This document shows positions 8,244 through 15,652 of a stretch of 64,000 nucleotides of DNA, one piece after another (the stretch's first letter is position 1; every line of letters begins with the position of its first letter). Both the position numbers and the translations under genes were made by a program. Source of the DNA: a virus; IMG/VR virus record IMGVR_UViG_3300046534_001281, positions 1-64,000 of that record, one strand, 5' to 3'. A model generated the notes under the pieces. It saw nothing but the letters and a program-made list of their open reading frames with translations. It was not told the DNA's origin and ran no database searches.

Positions 8244-9158
8244 ATGTCTACACAACCTATAGTTGACGAAACCAGCGTTCAAATCGAAAAGATTGCAAAA
8301 GCAATCAATAAACGGTGCAAACAACTGGATAATCAAGATAACCTTAAGCTGGAGGGTCAGGAGCAAGATTTCCTTAATATCGTCGAAAAAAGAACCGTCG
8401 AATCGGCTACAAAATACGACAAGCCAGTTGTATTAGTAGTTGTGACGAACTCATCCGAAGCAAAATATAAAGAAACTTCGGAATACAAAACAATCGAAAA
8501 CCAGATCTATCTGAATAGTGTTTATACTGGTGGCTCGGTAAAGACACCACTCACATTGGAGATTGTTGCGGATAACACCATGGGTTATTCTGCTGCATAT
8601 AATAAGTTCTTTACTGAAAAGTATGAAGATCATTATGTGTGTTTCATTAAAGACGATGTTAGACTTACCGATATTAACTTCTTCCAGAAGCTACAAGAGG
8701 CTCATAGACGCTCTGAAGTCGTTGGTGTCGCGGGGGCTACCCGAGTCCAGATCCCATTCACTGTTAAGAGTCCCACACTATGGACTGCTTTATCAGAGTT
8801 CCCCGACCCAAAAACAGGAAAGCCCAGCAAACATCAATCGGGGTCGTATACCACATTTCTCGGAGGTAAAAGTATTGCTGTAAACTACGGGGCTTCTCCG
8901 GCAATTTGTAGATTCATTGATGGTGTTTTGATGAGCTTTGATGTTTCCAAAAGTATTGGTTATGGCTTTAGTTTTGACGAAAGATTCCCTCTTGATCACC
9001 ACGATCTTGCGGCTTGTCTTATTGCGGCTAAGAGTGGATTGAATATTTCGACTTGGCCTATTTCCATCGAGAAAACTACTTTCCCGAAAGATGTTGACAC
9101 TACATGGAAGCAGAGCCATACTAAGTTTGTTCAGGTATACAAAGATTTCAAAATGTAA
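8244..9158 (+). CDS. GT-A fold glycosyltransferase-like protein
   Basis: 304 aa. After a helical N-terminal region, residues about 60-280 show the family-2-like GT-A layout: VVLVVVTN strand, EIVADNTMGYSAAYNKF, then YVCFIKDDVRL (DDV, the metal-binding DxD-like site), VVGVAGATRV, and FIDGVLMSFD with a later DHHD. This resembles phage and bacterial glycosyltransferases that act on DNA bases, glycans or virion proteins. The acceptor cannot be read from sequence. Cytosine or 5-hydroxymethyl-type DNA modification enzymes are not visible in this window, so DNA as substrate is only a possibility. Confidence 0.65.
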   Translation: MSTQPIVDETSVQIEKIAKAINKRCKQLDNQDNLKLEGQEQDFLNIVEKRTVESATKYDKPVVLVVVTNSSEAKYKETSEYKTIENQIYLNSVYTGGSVKTPLTLEIVADNTMGYSAAYNKFFTEKYEDHYVCFIKDDVRLTDINFFQKLQEAHRRSEVVGVAGATRVQIPFTVKSPTLWTALSEFPDPKTGKPSKHQSGSYTTFLGGKSIAVNYGASPAICRFIDGVLMSFDVSKSIGYGFSFDERFPLDHHDLAACLIAAKSGLNISTWPISIEKTTFPKDVDTTWKQSHTKFVQVYKDFKM

Positions 9159-9159
9159 T

Positions 9160-9333
9160 ATGAGTGCTGGTAAAGGATCAAAAGATACCCGCTCACCCGA
9201 TTATGCGAAACGGGTGAGCGGGTGGGACCGAATTTTTGGTATGAATAAAAAAGATGCAGTTGAATCTATCGCCAAAAAGCCCACATTAGTAGAGCCACAT
9301 ATTAATGATATTAAAAAAAATGACACTGACTGA
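9160..9333 (+). CDS. Hypothetical 57-aa basic protein
   Basis: Starts one base after the glycosyltransferase stop and overlaps the next gene by 14 bases. Polar and basic (MSAGKGSKDTRSPDYAKR), then WDRIFGMNKKDAVESI. No family recognised. Confidence 0.6.
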   Translation: MSAGKGSKDTRSPDYAKRVSGWDRIFGMNKKDAVESIAKKPTLVEPHINDIKKNDTD

Positions 9334-9715
9334 CCATTTAAAAAACGTTGCAGAGCACAGAAAAGAGCCTGTTTATCATGGGGAGAAATTCCCCTTGTTT
9401 CTGGTAAACAGGTTTTTCTCTTTTGTTTCTGATCCTCATTGTAGGATTTTAAACCAGATGATTAATTATCCGCATTGGACAAATGTGGATGAAGAAACTA
9501 AACTGAAATTGCTACAGTCGGTTCTACCCAAAGTTAAATACAATTATTATAGCCTGTTTAGTGGTTACGTCAAAAAACCCAAGATCGAAAGAAAAATTAA
9601 ATCTGTTGACAACATCGAAAGACTGTGTAAGATGTTTGAAATATCCAAAAAAGAGGCAGAAGCTTATTTGGAAGATGAAAATGTCGAAGAGTTAATTAAG
9701 AATTATGAAAAGTAA
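9320..9715 (+). CDS. Sliding-clamp loader small subunit, gp62-type (phage clamp loader A family)
   Basis: 131 aa from MTLTDHLKN, chosen over an earlier ATG because of the shorter overlap. The core PLFLVNRFFSFVSDP...ILNQMINY (residues about 26-50) and LPKVKYNYYSLFSGYVKK (about 69-86) match the phage clamp loader A pattern: N-R-x-(L/F)-S, a helix, then L-P-K-x-K...Y-(I/V)-K-x-K. The C-terminal SKKEAEAYLED motif is also typical. T4 gp62 is 187 aa; the short form is common in distant T4-like phages. It would work with a gp44-type ATPase and gp45 clamp, neither present here. Confidence 0.65.
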   Translation: MTLTDHLKNVAEHRKEPVYHGEKFPLFLVNRFFSFVSDPHCRILNQMINYPHWTNVDEETKLKLLQSVLPKVKYNYYSLFSGYVKKPKIERKIKSVDNIERLCKMFEISKKEAEAYLEDENVEELIKNYEK

Positions 9716-9938
9716 AGTAGATAAAAGTAAATGGGTAGTATCCAATATTTGCGGTATCAAGCCTTTTGAGACATACCCCGTGTGTTATATGGTAGAAGCT
9801 GGGTCCGAGATAGAAGCTAAGAAGGAATGTTTTAAATTACATTACGGCTATACCGATGATTCGAAGTTTGGTGCGGCAGATCGTAAAGAATTTAAAGCCG
9901 TAAAGATAGATGATTTGGAAGTTGGGGAAATTTTTTAA
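9705..9938 (+). CDS. Hypothetical 77-aa protein
   Basis: Overlaps the clamp-loader gene by 11 bases. Contains FETYPVCYMVEAGSEIEAKKEC and ends DDLEVGEIF. This looks like a small phage domain of the type that handles 'xAxSEEEAxxxC' residues, but no family can be named. Part of the same short-gap operon. Confidence 0.6.
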   Translation: MKSKVDKSKWVVSNICGIKPFETYPVCYMVEAGSEIEAKKECFKLHYGYTDDSKFGAADRKEFKAVKIDDLEVGEIF

Positions 9939-9940
9939 TC

Positions 9941-10099
9941 ATGGAAGAAAAAAAAGACCAATGCAAACATATCACAGAAGACGGTAAATGTAAATTCGCC
10001 CCATACTGTAGGCCTGAACTCAAAACCGAGGAAGACTTTTGTAAAGAAAAAGATTGCTTCGTAACAAATTTTTATGGCGACAAAAAAGGAAACCGCTAA
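9941..10099 (+). CDS. Small cysteine-rich protein (52 aa), probable zinc binder
   Basis: ATG two bases after the preceding stop. Five Cys in 52 residues at positions 8, 17, 23, 34 and 39, with a His at 10 (CKH, GKCKF, PYCRPE, DFCKEKDC). Reminiscent of small zinc or metal-binding modules. It overlaps the next gene, also Cys-containing, by 26 bases. No family recognised. Confidence 0.55.
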   Translation: MEEKKDQCKHITEDGKCKFAPYCRPELKTEEDFCKEKDCFVTNFYGDKKGNR

Positions 10100-10316
10100 T
10101 ATATGCGACCATTGCGGTAAAGAGCAAAGATTCCCTACAGAGCAAACAATGATTGGTGGACATCCTTTAAGTGGATGGGTATCGGTGAAGGAACACGGTG
10201 GAGGCACGGCATTGTCTCGGTTGAAACGAAAGAAAGAATTCGATTTTTGTGGATATGGTTGTCTGCGAGATGGTTTAGAGGATATTATAGATAGTAAAGA
10301 AGAAAATTGGTATTGA
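10074..10316 (+). CDS. Small zinc-ribbon-like protein (80 aa)
   Basis: CDHCGK at residues 11-16 and FCGYGCL at about 59-64 form a probable four-cysteine zinc ribbon separated by about 45 residues. Small zinc ribbons in phages often bind host RNA polymerase or nucleic acid, but nothing here proves that. Confidence 0.65.
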   Translation: MATKKETANICDHCGKEQRFPTEQTMIGGHPLSGWVSVKEHGGGTALSRLKRKKEFDFCGYGCLRDGLEDIIDSKEENWY

Positions 10317-10338
10317 TAATTTATGAGGAAAGCCTAAA

Positions 10339-10409
10339 GTAGATATAGGGCGGGAGAAATGGCATAGGGTTCGTCACCGACTACTCATTTCTAAAAAACA
10401 GCGATCTAC
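10339..10409 (+). ncRNA. Putative structured RNA between genes
   Basis: The 169-base gap before 10486 has nested complementary arms: GTAGAT (10339-10344) with ATCTAC (10404-10409), AGAAATG (10355-10361) with CATTTCT (10386-10392), and an inner GGT/ACC hairpin around GGTTCGTCACC. It is followed by the palindrome GTGTGTCACAC at about 10421-10431. Nested pairing with no open frame suggests an RNA or a structured leader. It does not fold as a tRNA. Strand is assumed from the neighbouring genes. Confidence 0.4.
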
Positions 10410-10485
10410 GTATTCATTGTGGTGTGTCACACACTTTAAATAACACGATGGTAAGAACTGACTCCCTACTCATATAATTATTGAT

Positions 10486-10878
10486 ATGGCTATTAATAGA
10501 GATTTCTTTGAAAATATCACTAAAAACAATGTAGTTGAGATGCGCTGGGTCCGTAGGCTCCCCGAAAGAGGTAACACCCTAACTCGAAGAGCTTTAGCTA
10601 CAAACAGCTACAATTTATTAAATTCTGAATTTGGTTTAAAGATTTTACGGTTCAGACCACCAACTCAGAAAAATCCAATCGATCAAAGGGTGCATAATCT
10701 CACCACATACTGGGATTGTTTTCGCAATTCTTATCGAAACGCCGCTTGTGAATCATTACATATGGTTAAAATTTGGCCAGTTACTAACGAAAAACAAATC
10801 AATGATTGGTGGATCTATTTTAGGGATTATATCAGAGATATGACACCGCAAGAGAAAATCGCATTCATGGATAAATAG
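10486..10878 (+). CDS. Hypothetical 130-aa protein
   Basis: Preceded by the structured gap and a TATAAT-like box at 10473-10478. N-terminus MAINRDFFENITKNN. The rest is rich in Arg and Trp (WWIYFRDYIRDMTPQEKIAF). It is followed by a strong terminator. No family recognised. Confidence 0.65.
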   Translation: MAINRDFFENITKNNVVEMRWVRRLPERGNTLTRRALATNSYNLLNSEFGLKILRFRPPTQKNPIDQRVHNLTTYWDCFRNSYRNAACESLHMVKIWPVTNEKQINDWWIYFRDYIRDMTPQEKIAFMDK

Positions 10879-10883
10879 TCACG

Positions 10884-10914
10884 AAAAAGCCAACTTATAA
10901 CAAGTTGGCTTTTT
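10884..10914. terminator. Intrinsic terminator, bidirectional
   Basis: AAAGCCAACTT and AAGTTGGCTTT arms with a short loop, with A-run on one side and T-run on the other, between convergent genes. Confidence 0.85.
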
Positions 10915-10940
10915 CTTTGAATTTTAATTAAATATAATTT

Positions 10941-11621
10941 TTATTTAGCAGGTTGCTCGCCGACTTTAAGTCCATTTTGGCGACCAGATCCCTTAACGAT
11001 AAGATGGCTGAGGATATTAATCAGCTTCTGCGGAGTTCCGCTCTTGTCTTTACCGTTACCACCACCACTGCCAGTTTTACCAATTCCTCGGGTTCCTAGC
11101 TTATCATTTTGAACAGTCTTACCTTTTACGACAAGATCGCCCAGTTTGTTGCTGAGAGCAGAAGGCGTTCCGTCGTTGCTCTCTTCAAGCTCAAGATCAA
11201 GCTCAACGTCAAGATTCTCAACATCAGATCCATCCTCAGATCCCATAGAATCCTCAAGATATGCGTAAAGCTCTCTGATAACAGATGAAGGCACTTGGAT
11301 CATATCATCCTCACCACCTTCGTAGTCGATAGATGCTTCGTCCTCATACTCTCCTTCACCACCCATACCAAGGGATAGCTCGTCGTTTTCGGAGACCAAA
11401 GTATCACCATAACACGCATTGTAGATTTCGTTAAATTTAGAACCTACAGCCTTGCTTTGTGTATTTTCTTTGATAGTCTCGGTTTTAGGAGACACTTCGT
11501 TATTCTCAACAATAACTTTTTTCTCAACAGGCTTAACCTTCTCTTCCACAAGAGTAGGGTTAATCATATTTTGAAACTTAGATTGAAGAGACTCATGGTT
11601 TTCGTCGTTGAATACGCTCAT
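10941..11621 (-). CDS. Hypothetical acidic 226-aa late protein
   Basis: Highly acidic middle (residues 70-155) with Gly-rich and Glu/Asp-rich stretches, low complexity before and after, and a repeated element: LVVKGKTVQNDKLG and LIVKGSGRQNGLKVG (about residues 167-180 and 208-222). The late-type box upstream and the composition suggest a prohead core, scaffold or virion protein. No family recognised. Confidence 0.6.
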   Translation of the reverse strand: MSVFNDENHESLQSKFQNMINPTLVEEKVKPVEKKVIVENNEVSPKTETIKENTQSKAVGSKFNEIYNACYGDTLVSENDELSLGMGGEGEYEDEASIDYEGGEDDMIQVPSSVIRELYAYLEDSMGSEDGSDVENLDVELDLELEESNDGTPSALSNKLGDLVVKGKTVQNDKLGTRGIGKTGSGGGNGKDKSGTPQKLINILSHLIVKGSGRQNGLKVGEQPAK

Positions 11622-11624
11622 GTC

Positions 11625-11634
11625 ATTAATTATG
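11625..11634 (-). promoter_or_regulatory. Late promoter element CATAATTAAT (minus strand)
   Basis: Read on the minus strand, three bases before the ATG at 11621. Confidence 0.45.
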
Positions 11635-11694
11635 CTTCGAAGTAATAAAATTTTATTTTTAACGTCAACTACTTGAAAACAACCAATATATAAT

Positions 11695-13170
11695 ATGGAA
11701 CCCTCATCGGAACTCAGAAAACCAAAAAAGCCAGATCAAAGTATTTTGATAGGCCAGCAAAATGATGCCTTCAACAGCCTTTTAAACTTTTTAGACAGCG
11801 GGGAAAGTATGTTCTGTCTGGAGGGATTTGCTGGCACAGGAAAAAGCTTTTTGACCAATATGCTCCTAGAACACAATATAGCCAAACACGGTAGCTTTAT
11901 TTGTATGTCAGCACCCACAAATAAAGCGGTTTCGGTTATCAAGAGAATGGCCGAATTTAGTTCTGATAATTTATCATACAATACCATCCATTCTTTACTA
12001 GGTTTGAGACCATTTATCACCGACCACGGAACTGAAATGTTTGTCAAAGATACACAGTCCAAAAATAAAGTTGGCGAATTCGATCTTATCGTTGTTGATG
12101 AAGCTTCACAATTAGATGACCAACTATTCGTTTATCTGATGGAGGAATTAGATAATCATCCGCATTTGAAACTCATATTCGTGGGGGACGGTAAGCAACT
12201 ACCTCCGGTGAACCACTCTAGCTCTATACCTATGTGTCCCGAGAAGCGCAAAGCGTATAAGATCGGTTATACTAATCTCACCGAAATTGTTCGACAGAAA
12301 GAAGGAAATCCTATCATCGAACTTTCGAAGCAATTTAGGGACAAGGTATATAATCCCAAAATGGATCTGAACGCTGAAAGGGAGGGTATTGTCGTGGTGA
12401 CTACTAAAAATAGAAAAGCGGTTCTTAAAAAATTGTTTTGTTCCGAAGCATATGAGAAGGACGGTGACTTCTGTAGGGCCACTGCTTGGAGAAATGATAC
12501 TGTGAATTTCTACAATGAAGAAATTCGCAAAATGATCTATAAAGAAAGAATTCGCAAGAAGGTTAAAGGATATCGCGATGAGGGCTTAACTAATGATGCA
12601 ATGATTCCACTCCTAACTAAGGAATTTCCTTTTTGGAAAAATGGTAAAATGAATCTACCGAAATACCTCGTTGGCGATAAGTTGATTGTCGATAAGCCTA
12701 TTTTTGATGTTGATACTAATCAGATCACATTCCAGACAAATGAAGAATTGATTATTGAAGATTATACAATCGAGAATAGGATGGGTAAGGAGAAAATGTA
12801 TAAGTGTTATATTGCAGATGTTAAGAACATTTTTTCGGGTAAGAAGGAGCTTCTTGAAATGGTCCACGAAGACGATGATGCGAAGTATGAGCAACATAAG
12901 AACAAGCTGCGACAGATGGCTCTTAATAACAAAAAAGGATCGAAACCTGCGAGAGCTGCTTGGGTCCATTATTATGATCTTGACAAAAGATTCGCTAGGC
13001 TCAAATATGCACCTTGTCTGACAACCTATAAGTCACAAGGGAGCACGTATGAGAATGTAATTCTCATAACTCCAGACATTCTCAGCCACCCAAAGGAGCA
13101 AGAAATGTTCCAACACCTTTATGTTGGCGTGACACGGGCTAGAAAGAGAGCATTTCTTTTTGTTCATTAA
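11695..13170 (+). CDS. dda: SF1 DNA helicase, T4 Dda-like
   Basis: 491 aa (T4 Dda is 439). Helicase motifs are in order: GFAGTGKSF (Walker A, about residues 44-52), SAPTNKAV (Ia), IVVDEASQLDD (motif II), IFVGDGKQLPPV (III), LTEIVRQ (IV), and LTTYKSQGSTYENV followed by YVGVTRARKR (V/VI) near the C-terminus. Dda is a 5'-3' helicase that helps start replication and recombination and removes bound protein. It sits near primase and the clamp-loader subunit. A TATAAT overlaps the start codon. Confidence 0.9.
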   Translation: MEPSSELRKPKKPDQSILIGQQNDAFNSLLNFLDSGESMFCLEGFAGTGKSFLTNMLLEHNIAKHGSFICMSAPTNKAVSVIKRMAEFSSDNLSYNTIHSLLGLRPFITDHGTEMFVKDTQSKNKVGEFDLIVVDEASQLDDQLFVYLMEELDNHPHLKLIFVGDGKQLPPVNHSSSIPMCPEKRKAYKIGYTNLTEIVRQKEGNPIIELSKQFRDKVYNPKMDLNAEREGIVVVTTKNRKAVLKKLFCSEAYEKDGDFCRATAWRNDTVNFYNEEIRKMIYKERIRKKVKGYRDEGLTNDAMIPLLTKEFPFWKNGKMNLPKYLVGDKLIVDKPIFDVDTNQITFQTNEELIIEDYTIENRMGKEKMYKCYIADVKNIFSGKKELLEMVHEDDDAKYEQHKNKLRQMALNNKKGSKPARAAWVHYYDLDKRFARLKYAPCLTTYKSQGSTYENVILITPDILSHPKEQEMFQHLYVGVTRARKRAFLFVH

Positions 13171-13175
13171 AATCC

Positions 13176-13204
13176 TTGACAAAATAAGTGCTGTAGAGTA
13201 TCAT
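13176..13204 (+). promoter_or_regulatory. Early promoter
   Basis: TTGACA, 17 bases, TATCAT, then 6 bases to the ATG at 13211. Confidence 0.7.
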
Positions 13205-13210
13205 GCCGGT

Positions 13211-13324
13211 ATGAATAATAATTATGTTTCCGCCATTTGTGTGATCTGTTCTTGTGTATTACTAACACAAGGAATTTATATTGGTTTGTGTTTTTTGGTC
13301 GCCGCTGTTTGTCTCGCGGAATAA
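13211..13324 (+). CDS. Small hydrophobic membrane protein (37 aa)
   Basis: Begins MNNNYVSAICVICSC and is hydrophobic from residue 6 to the end, with five Cys, and ends VCLAE. It would form one or two membrane segments. A good early promoter lies six bases before its ATG and another promoter follows its stop, which supports it as a real gene. Function unknown; small early membrane proteins often target host functions. Confidence 0.6.
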   Translation: MNNNYVSAICVICSCVLLTQGIYIGLCFLVAAVCLAE

Positions 13325-13327
13325 TCC

Positions 13328-13356
13328 TTGACAAAAGGTATTTTTTATTGTAAAAA
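13328..13356 (+). promoter_or_regulatory. Early promoter with a longer leader
   Basis: TTGACA, 17 bases, TAAAAA. The ATG is 26 bases further on, unlike the nine-base rule elsewhere. Confidence 0.5.
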
Positions 13357-13382
13357 GTGGTCTGGTAAAAAGAAATAAAATA

Positions 13383-13964
13383 ATGAGCGCATTAAGAGCA
13401 TTTAAAAAAGCAGAAACAGACTTTGACAAGAAAGGCTGGGATACCATTTATCTCCTCCTAGATGTCCACGGAACGGTCTTGGTCCCAAATTGGGATGGGT
13501 TATCGACAGAGTTCTACCCACACTCTAAGGACGTTCTACAGCACCTAAGCAAGGATTCTCGTTATAGGATCATCATGTGGACTTGCTCCAAAAAGGAAGA
13601 TCGTCTTGCATACAAGAAATATTTTGAGGATCACGGAATTCGGATTGATTATATTAATGAGAATCCAGAGATGGAGGCTCGGCTCGATTGGGGGGATTAT
13701 AGTGATAAACTTTATTGCTCGATTTTACTTGATGATAAAGCGGGTTTTTGTGCTAATACCGAATGGTTGGAGCTTAAAGAATATTTGGGTCTTGGGCCGA
13801 AGCATTTTTGGTCCATTGATGATGGTGATAAATACACCTGCGAGCATCCAAATAATCAGGGATTGTATAAATGCGAAGGGGCTTATATTTTTACCAGTTT
13901 GGAATATATGTTGGAGAACCCTGATAAATTTACTTCGGCTGAACCTATCCCAGATATACTTTAA
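13383..13964 (+). CDS. HAD-superfamily hydrolase-like protein
   Basis: 193 aa. LLLDVHGTVLVPNW (about residues 23-36) fits the HAD motif I with DxxGT. IIMWTCSKKED is a motif II candidate and CSILLDDKAGF a motif IV candidate with paired Asp. The second Asp of DxDGT is replaced by His (D-V-H-G-T), which may lower phosphatase activity. Function unknown; possible nucleotidase or 5'/3' phosphatase. Confidence 0.55.
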   Translation: MSALRAFKKAETDFDKKGWDTIYLLLDVHGTVLVPNWDGLSTEFYPHSKDVLQHLSKDSRYRIIMWTCSKKEDRLAYKKYFEDHGIRIDYINENPEMEARLDWGDYSDKLYCSILLDDKAGFCANTEWLELKEYLGLGPKHFWSIDDGDKYTCEHPNNQGLYKCEGAYIFTSLEYMLENPDKFTSAEPIPDIL

Positions 13965-13973
13965 TAAAATAAG

Positions 13974-14909
13974 ATGAATTTTGAAAACTTGTGCCCCTTC
14001 TACGAAGAAAAAATAGAAAGTAATTCCTATAAATTTAGACTTCACAAAAAAAGTCCTTGGTTTATTTTTGACAAGGAGTATGTAGAAATTCTCTATAAGT
14101 TAGATATGATTTATGTCCCTTATGAGGGGTTGATCGTCAGAGATAATGGATTCCGATTATCGGATGCTGTCCTAGAAATAACTAACATCTACGAAAGGGC
14201 TATCCACCTTAAGAACAATTTTATAGATTATAGAAAGGTAAATTTACTCAAAAAGCCGACACCTTTTGTTGAAAAGTATGCGGGTCATAAAGACCCTTTA
14301 GATCATTTTAGAGGTAATGACCGGTCAAATACACTTGCAACTATAAAGAGTAAACAAAAAAAGATCAGGCAGATTAGATCGAAAAATGATTACCACTTTA
14401 ATAAAACAAATCCAAGATACTATAAGGAAAATTCTATTATAAGAAATTGGCGAGATCCAAATTTTAGAAAACATACCTTCAAAACACACCAATACTTTAT
14501 TTTCGATAAAGATTTGAGTGGCCGTTTTGAGGGTGTCCATAGAGTTAGACAAAAAAACAGAAGAGGTAATATGAGTGATATGTTTATCACTAGTATTTCT
14601 ATTGAAAATAAAAGAATGCCGACTAGGTGTGCGTTTGGTCTTAAGTTCACAGAAAAGCAAGCCCTAATAAAAGCAATTCGGTGGAGGTTAAGTAAAATGA
14701 AAAATTTCGGATTAGAATTTACAACACCAACTCTAAAATGGCCCGAAATTATGAAGATGTGCGACGAACATCTTTCGGAGTTCCTATCAAAAGCTAAAGA
14801 ATACGAATTTAGAAATAACCCATCATTCGAAGAAAAGGTGGGCATTTTCGAAGATCCGCTAAAAATACCATATCCTTTGAAAAATAAGTCTTTTCAAAGT
14901 GAAAATTGA
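13974..14909 (+). CDS. Hypothetical basic 311-aa protein
   Basis: Follows its neighbour by 9 bases. Basic throughout, especially residues 115-200 with many Arg/Lys/Asn. There is no catalytic signature I can name, though the charge suggests nucleic acid binding. Its 3' end is close to a short gene with which it may be co-translated. Confidence 0.65.
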   Translation: MNFENLCPFYEEKIESNSYKFRLHKKSPWFIFDKEYVEILYKLDMIYVPYEGLIVRDNGFRLSDAVLEITNIYERAIHLKNNFIDYRKVNLLKKPTPFVEKYAGHKDPLDHFRGNDRSNTLATIKSKQKKIRQIRSKNDYHFNKTNPRYYKENSIIRNWRDPNFRKHTFKTHQYFIFDKDLSGRFEGVHRVRQKNRRGNMSDMFITSISIENKRMPTRCAFGLKFTEKQALIKAIRWRLSKMKNFGLEFTTPTLKWPEIMKMCDEHLSEFLSKAKEYEFRNNPSFEEKVGIFEDPLKIPYPLKNKSFQSEN

Positions 14910-14916
14910 TACTACA

Positions 14917-15228
14917 ATGGAAAATATGAAAACTCCGATTAGGAAAATTGCCATCAAATATATTCAGGATTTCATTCCAGATCCAGATTATCCAGATGAT
15001 GAAATTAGTGATGACGATGCATACGTTTGTATTAACGAGTGTCATGGACAAGATCACCTCGACGATGACAACCTCATCGAATTCAGAAATATTGAAAATT
15101 CTGAAGAAATCACTTGCCAACCCATCGAAAATATCTTAAAAGAACTCAAGCAAACGTTCGACTACACAACTGAAGAACTCGACGTTATTAGAACAACAAT
15201 TATTAAAGAACTATTTACAAACAATTAA
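14917..15228 (+). CDS. Hypothetical acidic 103-aa protein
   Basis: Residues 15-45 are Asp-rich (DPDYPDDEISDDD). The start at ATG 14917 is preferred to a GTG at 14899 that overlaps the previous gene. Follows and precedes genes with one- to seven-base gaps. No family recognised. Confidence 0.6.
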   Translation: MENMKTPIRKIAIKYIQDFIPDPDYPDDEISDDDAYVCINECHGQDHLDDDNLIEFRNIENSEEITCQPIENILKELKQTFDYTTEELDVIRTTIIKELFTNN

Positions 15229-15229
15229 A

Positions 15230-15607
15230 ATGAAAATATTTGAAGGAGGAAAATGGGGCGACAAGGTAAACTTTGTCGATGTGAACAATGTGTTCGTGGG
15301 GTATGATATGGGTCAGGATTGTTGCGAATACGCAGATTGGTTTATCTCGAACAACATCGAAAAGCAGACCGAACCAGTTGGGGTAGACTCGCCTGATGAG
15401 GATTATAGTGAATGGGTATTTGACAGAGATTTTTTTCTAGAGCCTGAAGACTTCCAAGGACTTGACGATGGCGGGGTTGTTGTGTTTAGGTTGGTGAATG
15501 GTGATTCCGAAAAGTTCCTACATCTTTTTAACTCACACAACGGATATTACGGGCATGGGTTTGAATTTGGAATCGATGGCAAAGTTTTAAATGGCGATAC
15601 CCTATAA
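15230..15607 (+). CDS. Hypothetical 125-aa protein
   Basis: One base after the preceding stop. Contains VFVGYDMGQDCCEYADWFIS and a C-terminal NSHNGYYGHGFEFGIDGK. This pattern resembles small phage proteins of unknown role. No membrane segment. Confidence 0.6.
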   Translation: MKIFEGGKWGDKVNFVDVNNVFVGYDMGQDCCEYADWFISNNIEKQTEPVGVDSPDEDYSEWVFDRDFFLEPEDFQGLDDGGVVVFRLVNGDSEKFLHLFNSHNGYYGHGFEFGIDGKVLNGDTL

Positions 15608-15614
15608 AACTATC

Positions 15615-15643
15615 TTGACAAAAATTAAAACACAAACTACAAT
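15615..15643 (+). promoter_or_regulatory. Early promoter of the NAMPT gene
   Basis: TTGACA, 17 bases, TACAAT, then nine bases to the ATG at 15653. Confidence 0.75.
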
Positions 15644-15652
15644 TACAACGTA

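Noticed and set aside
10350-10385. tRNA gene suggested by GGGTTCGTCACC
   Set aside because: No matching acceptor, D or anticodon arms; better explained by nested hairpins.
11736-12062. Minus-strand frames inside dda, the capsid, DUF932 and other large genes
   Set aside because: They lie wholly within strongly supported genes and lack promoters or family motifs.
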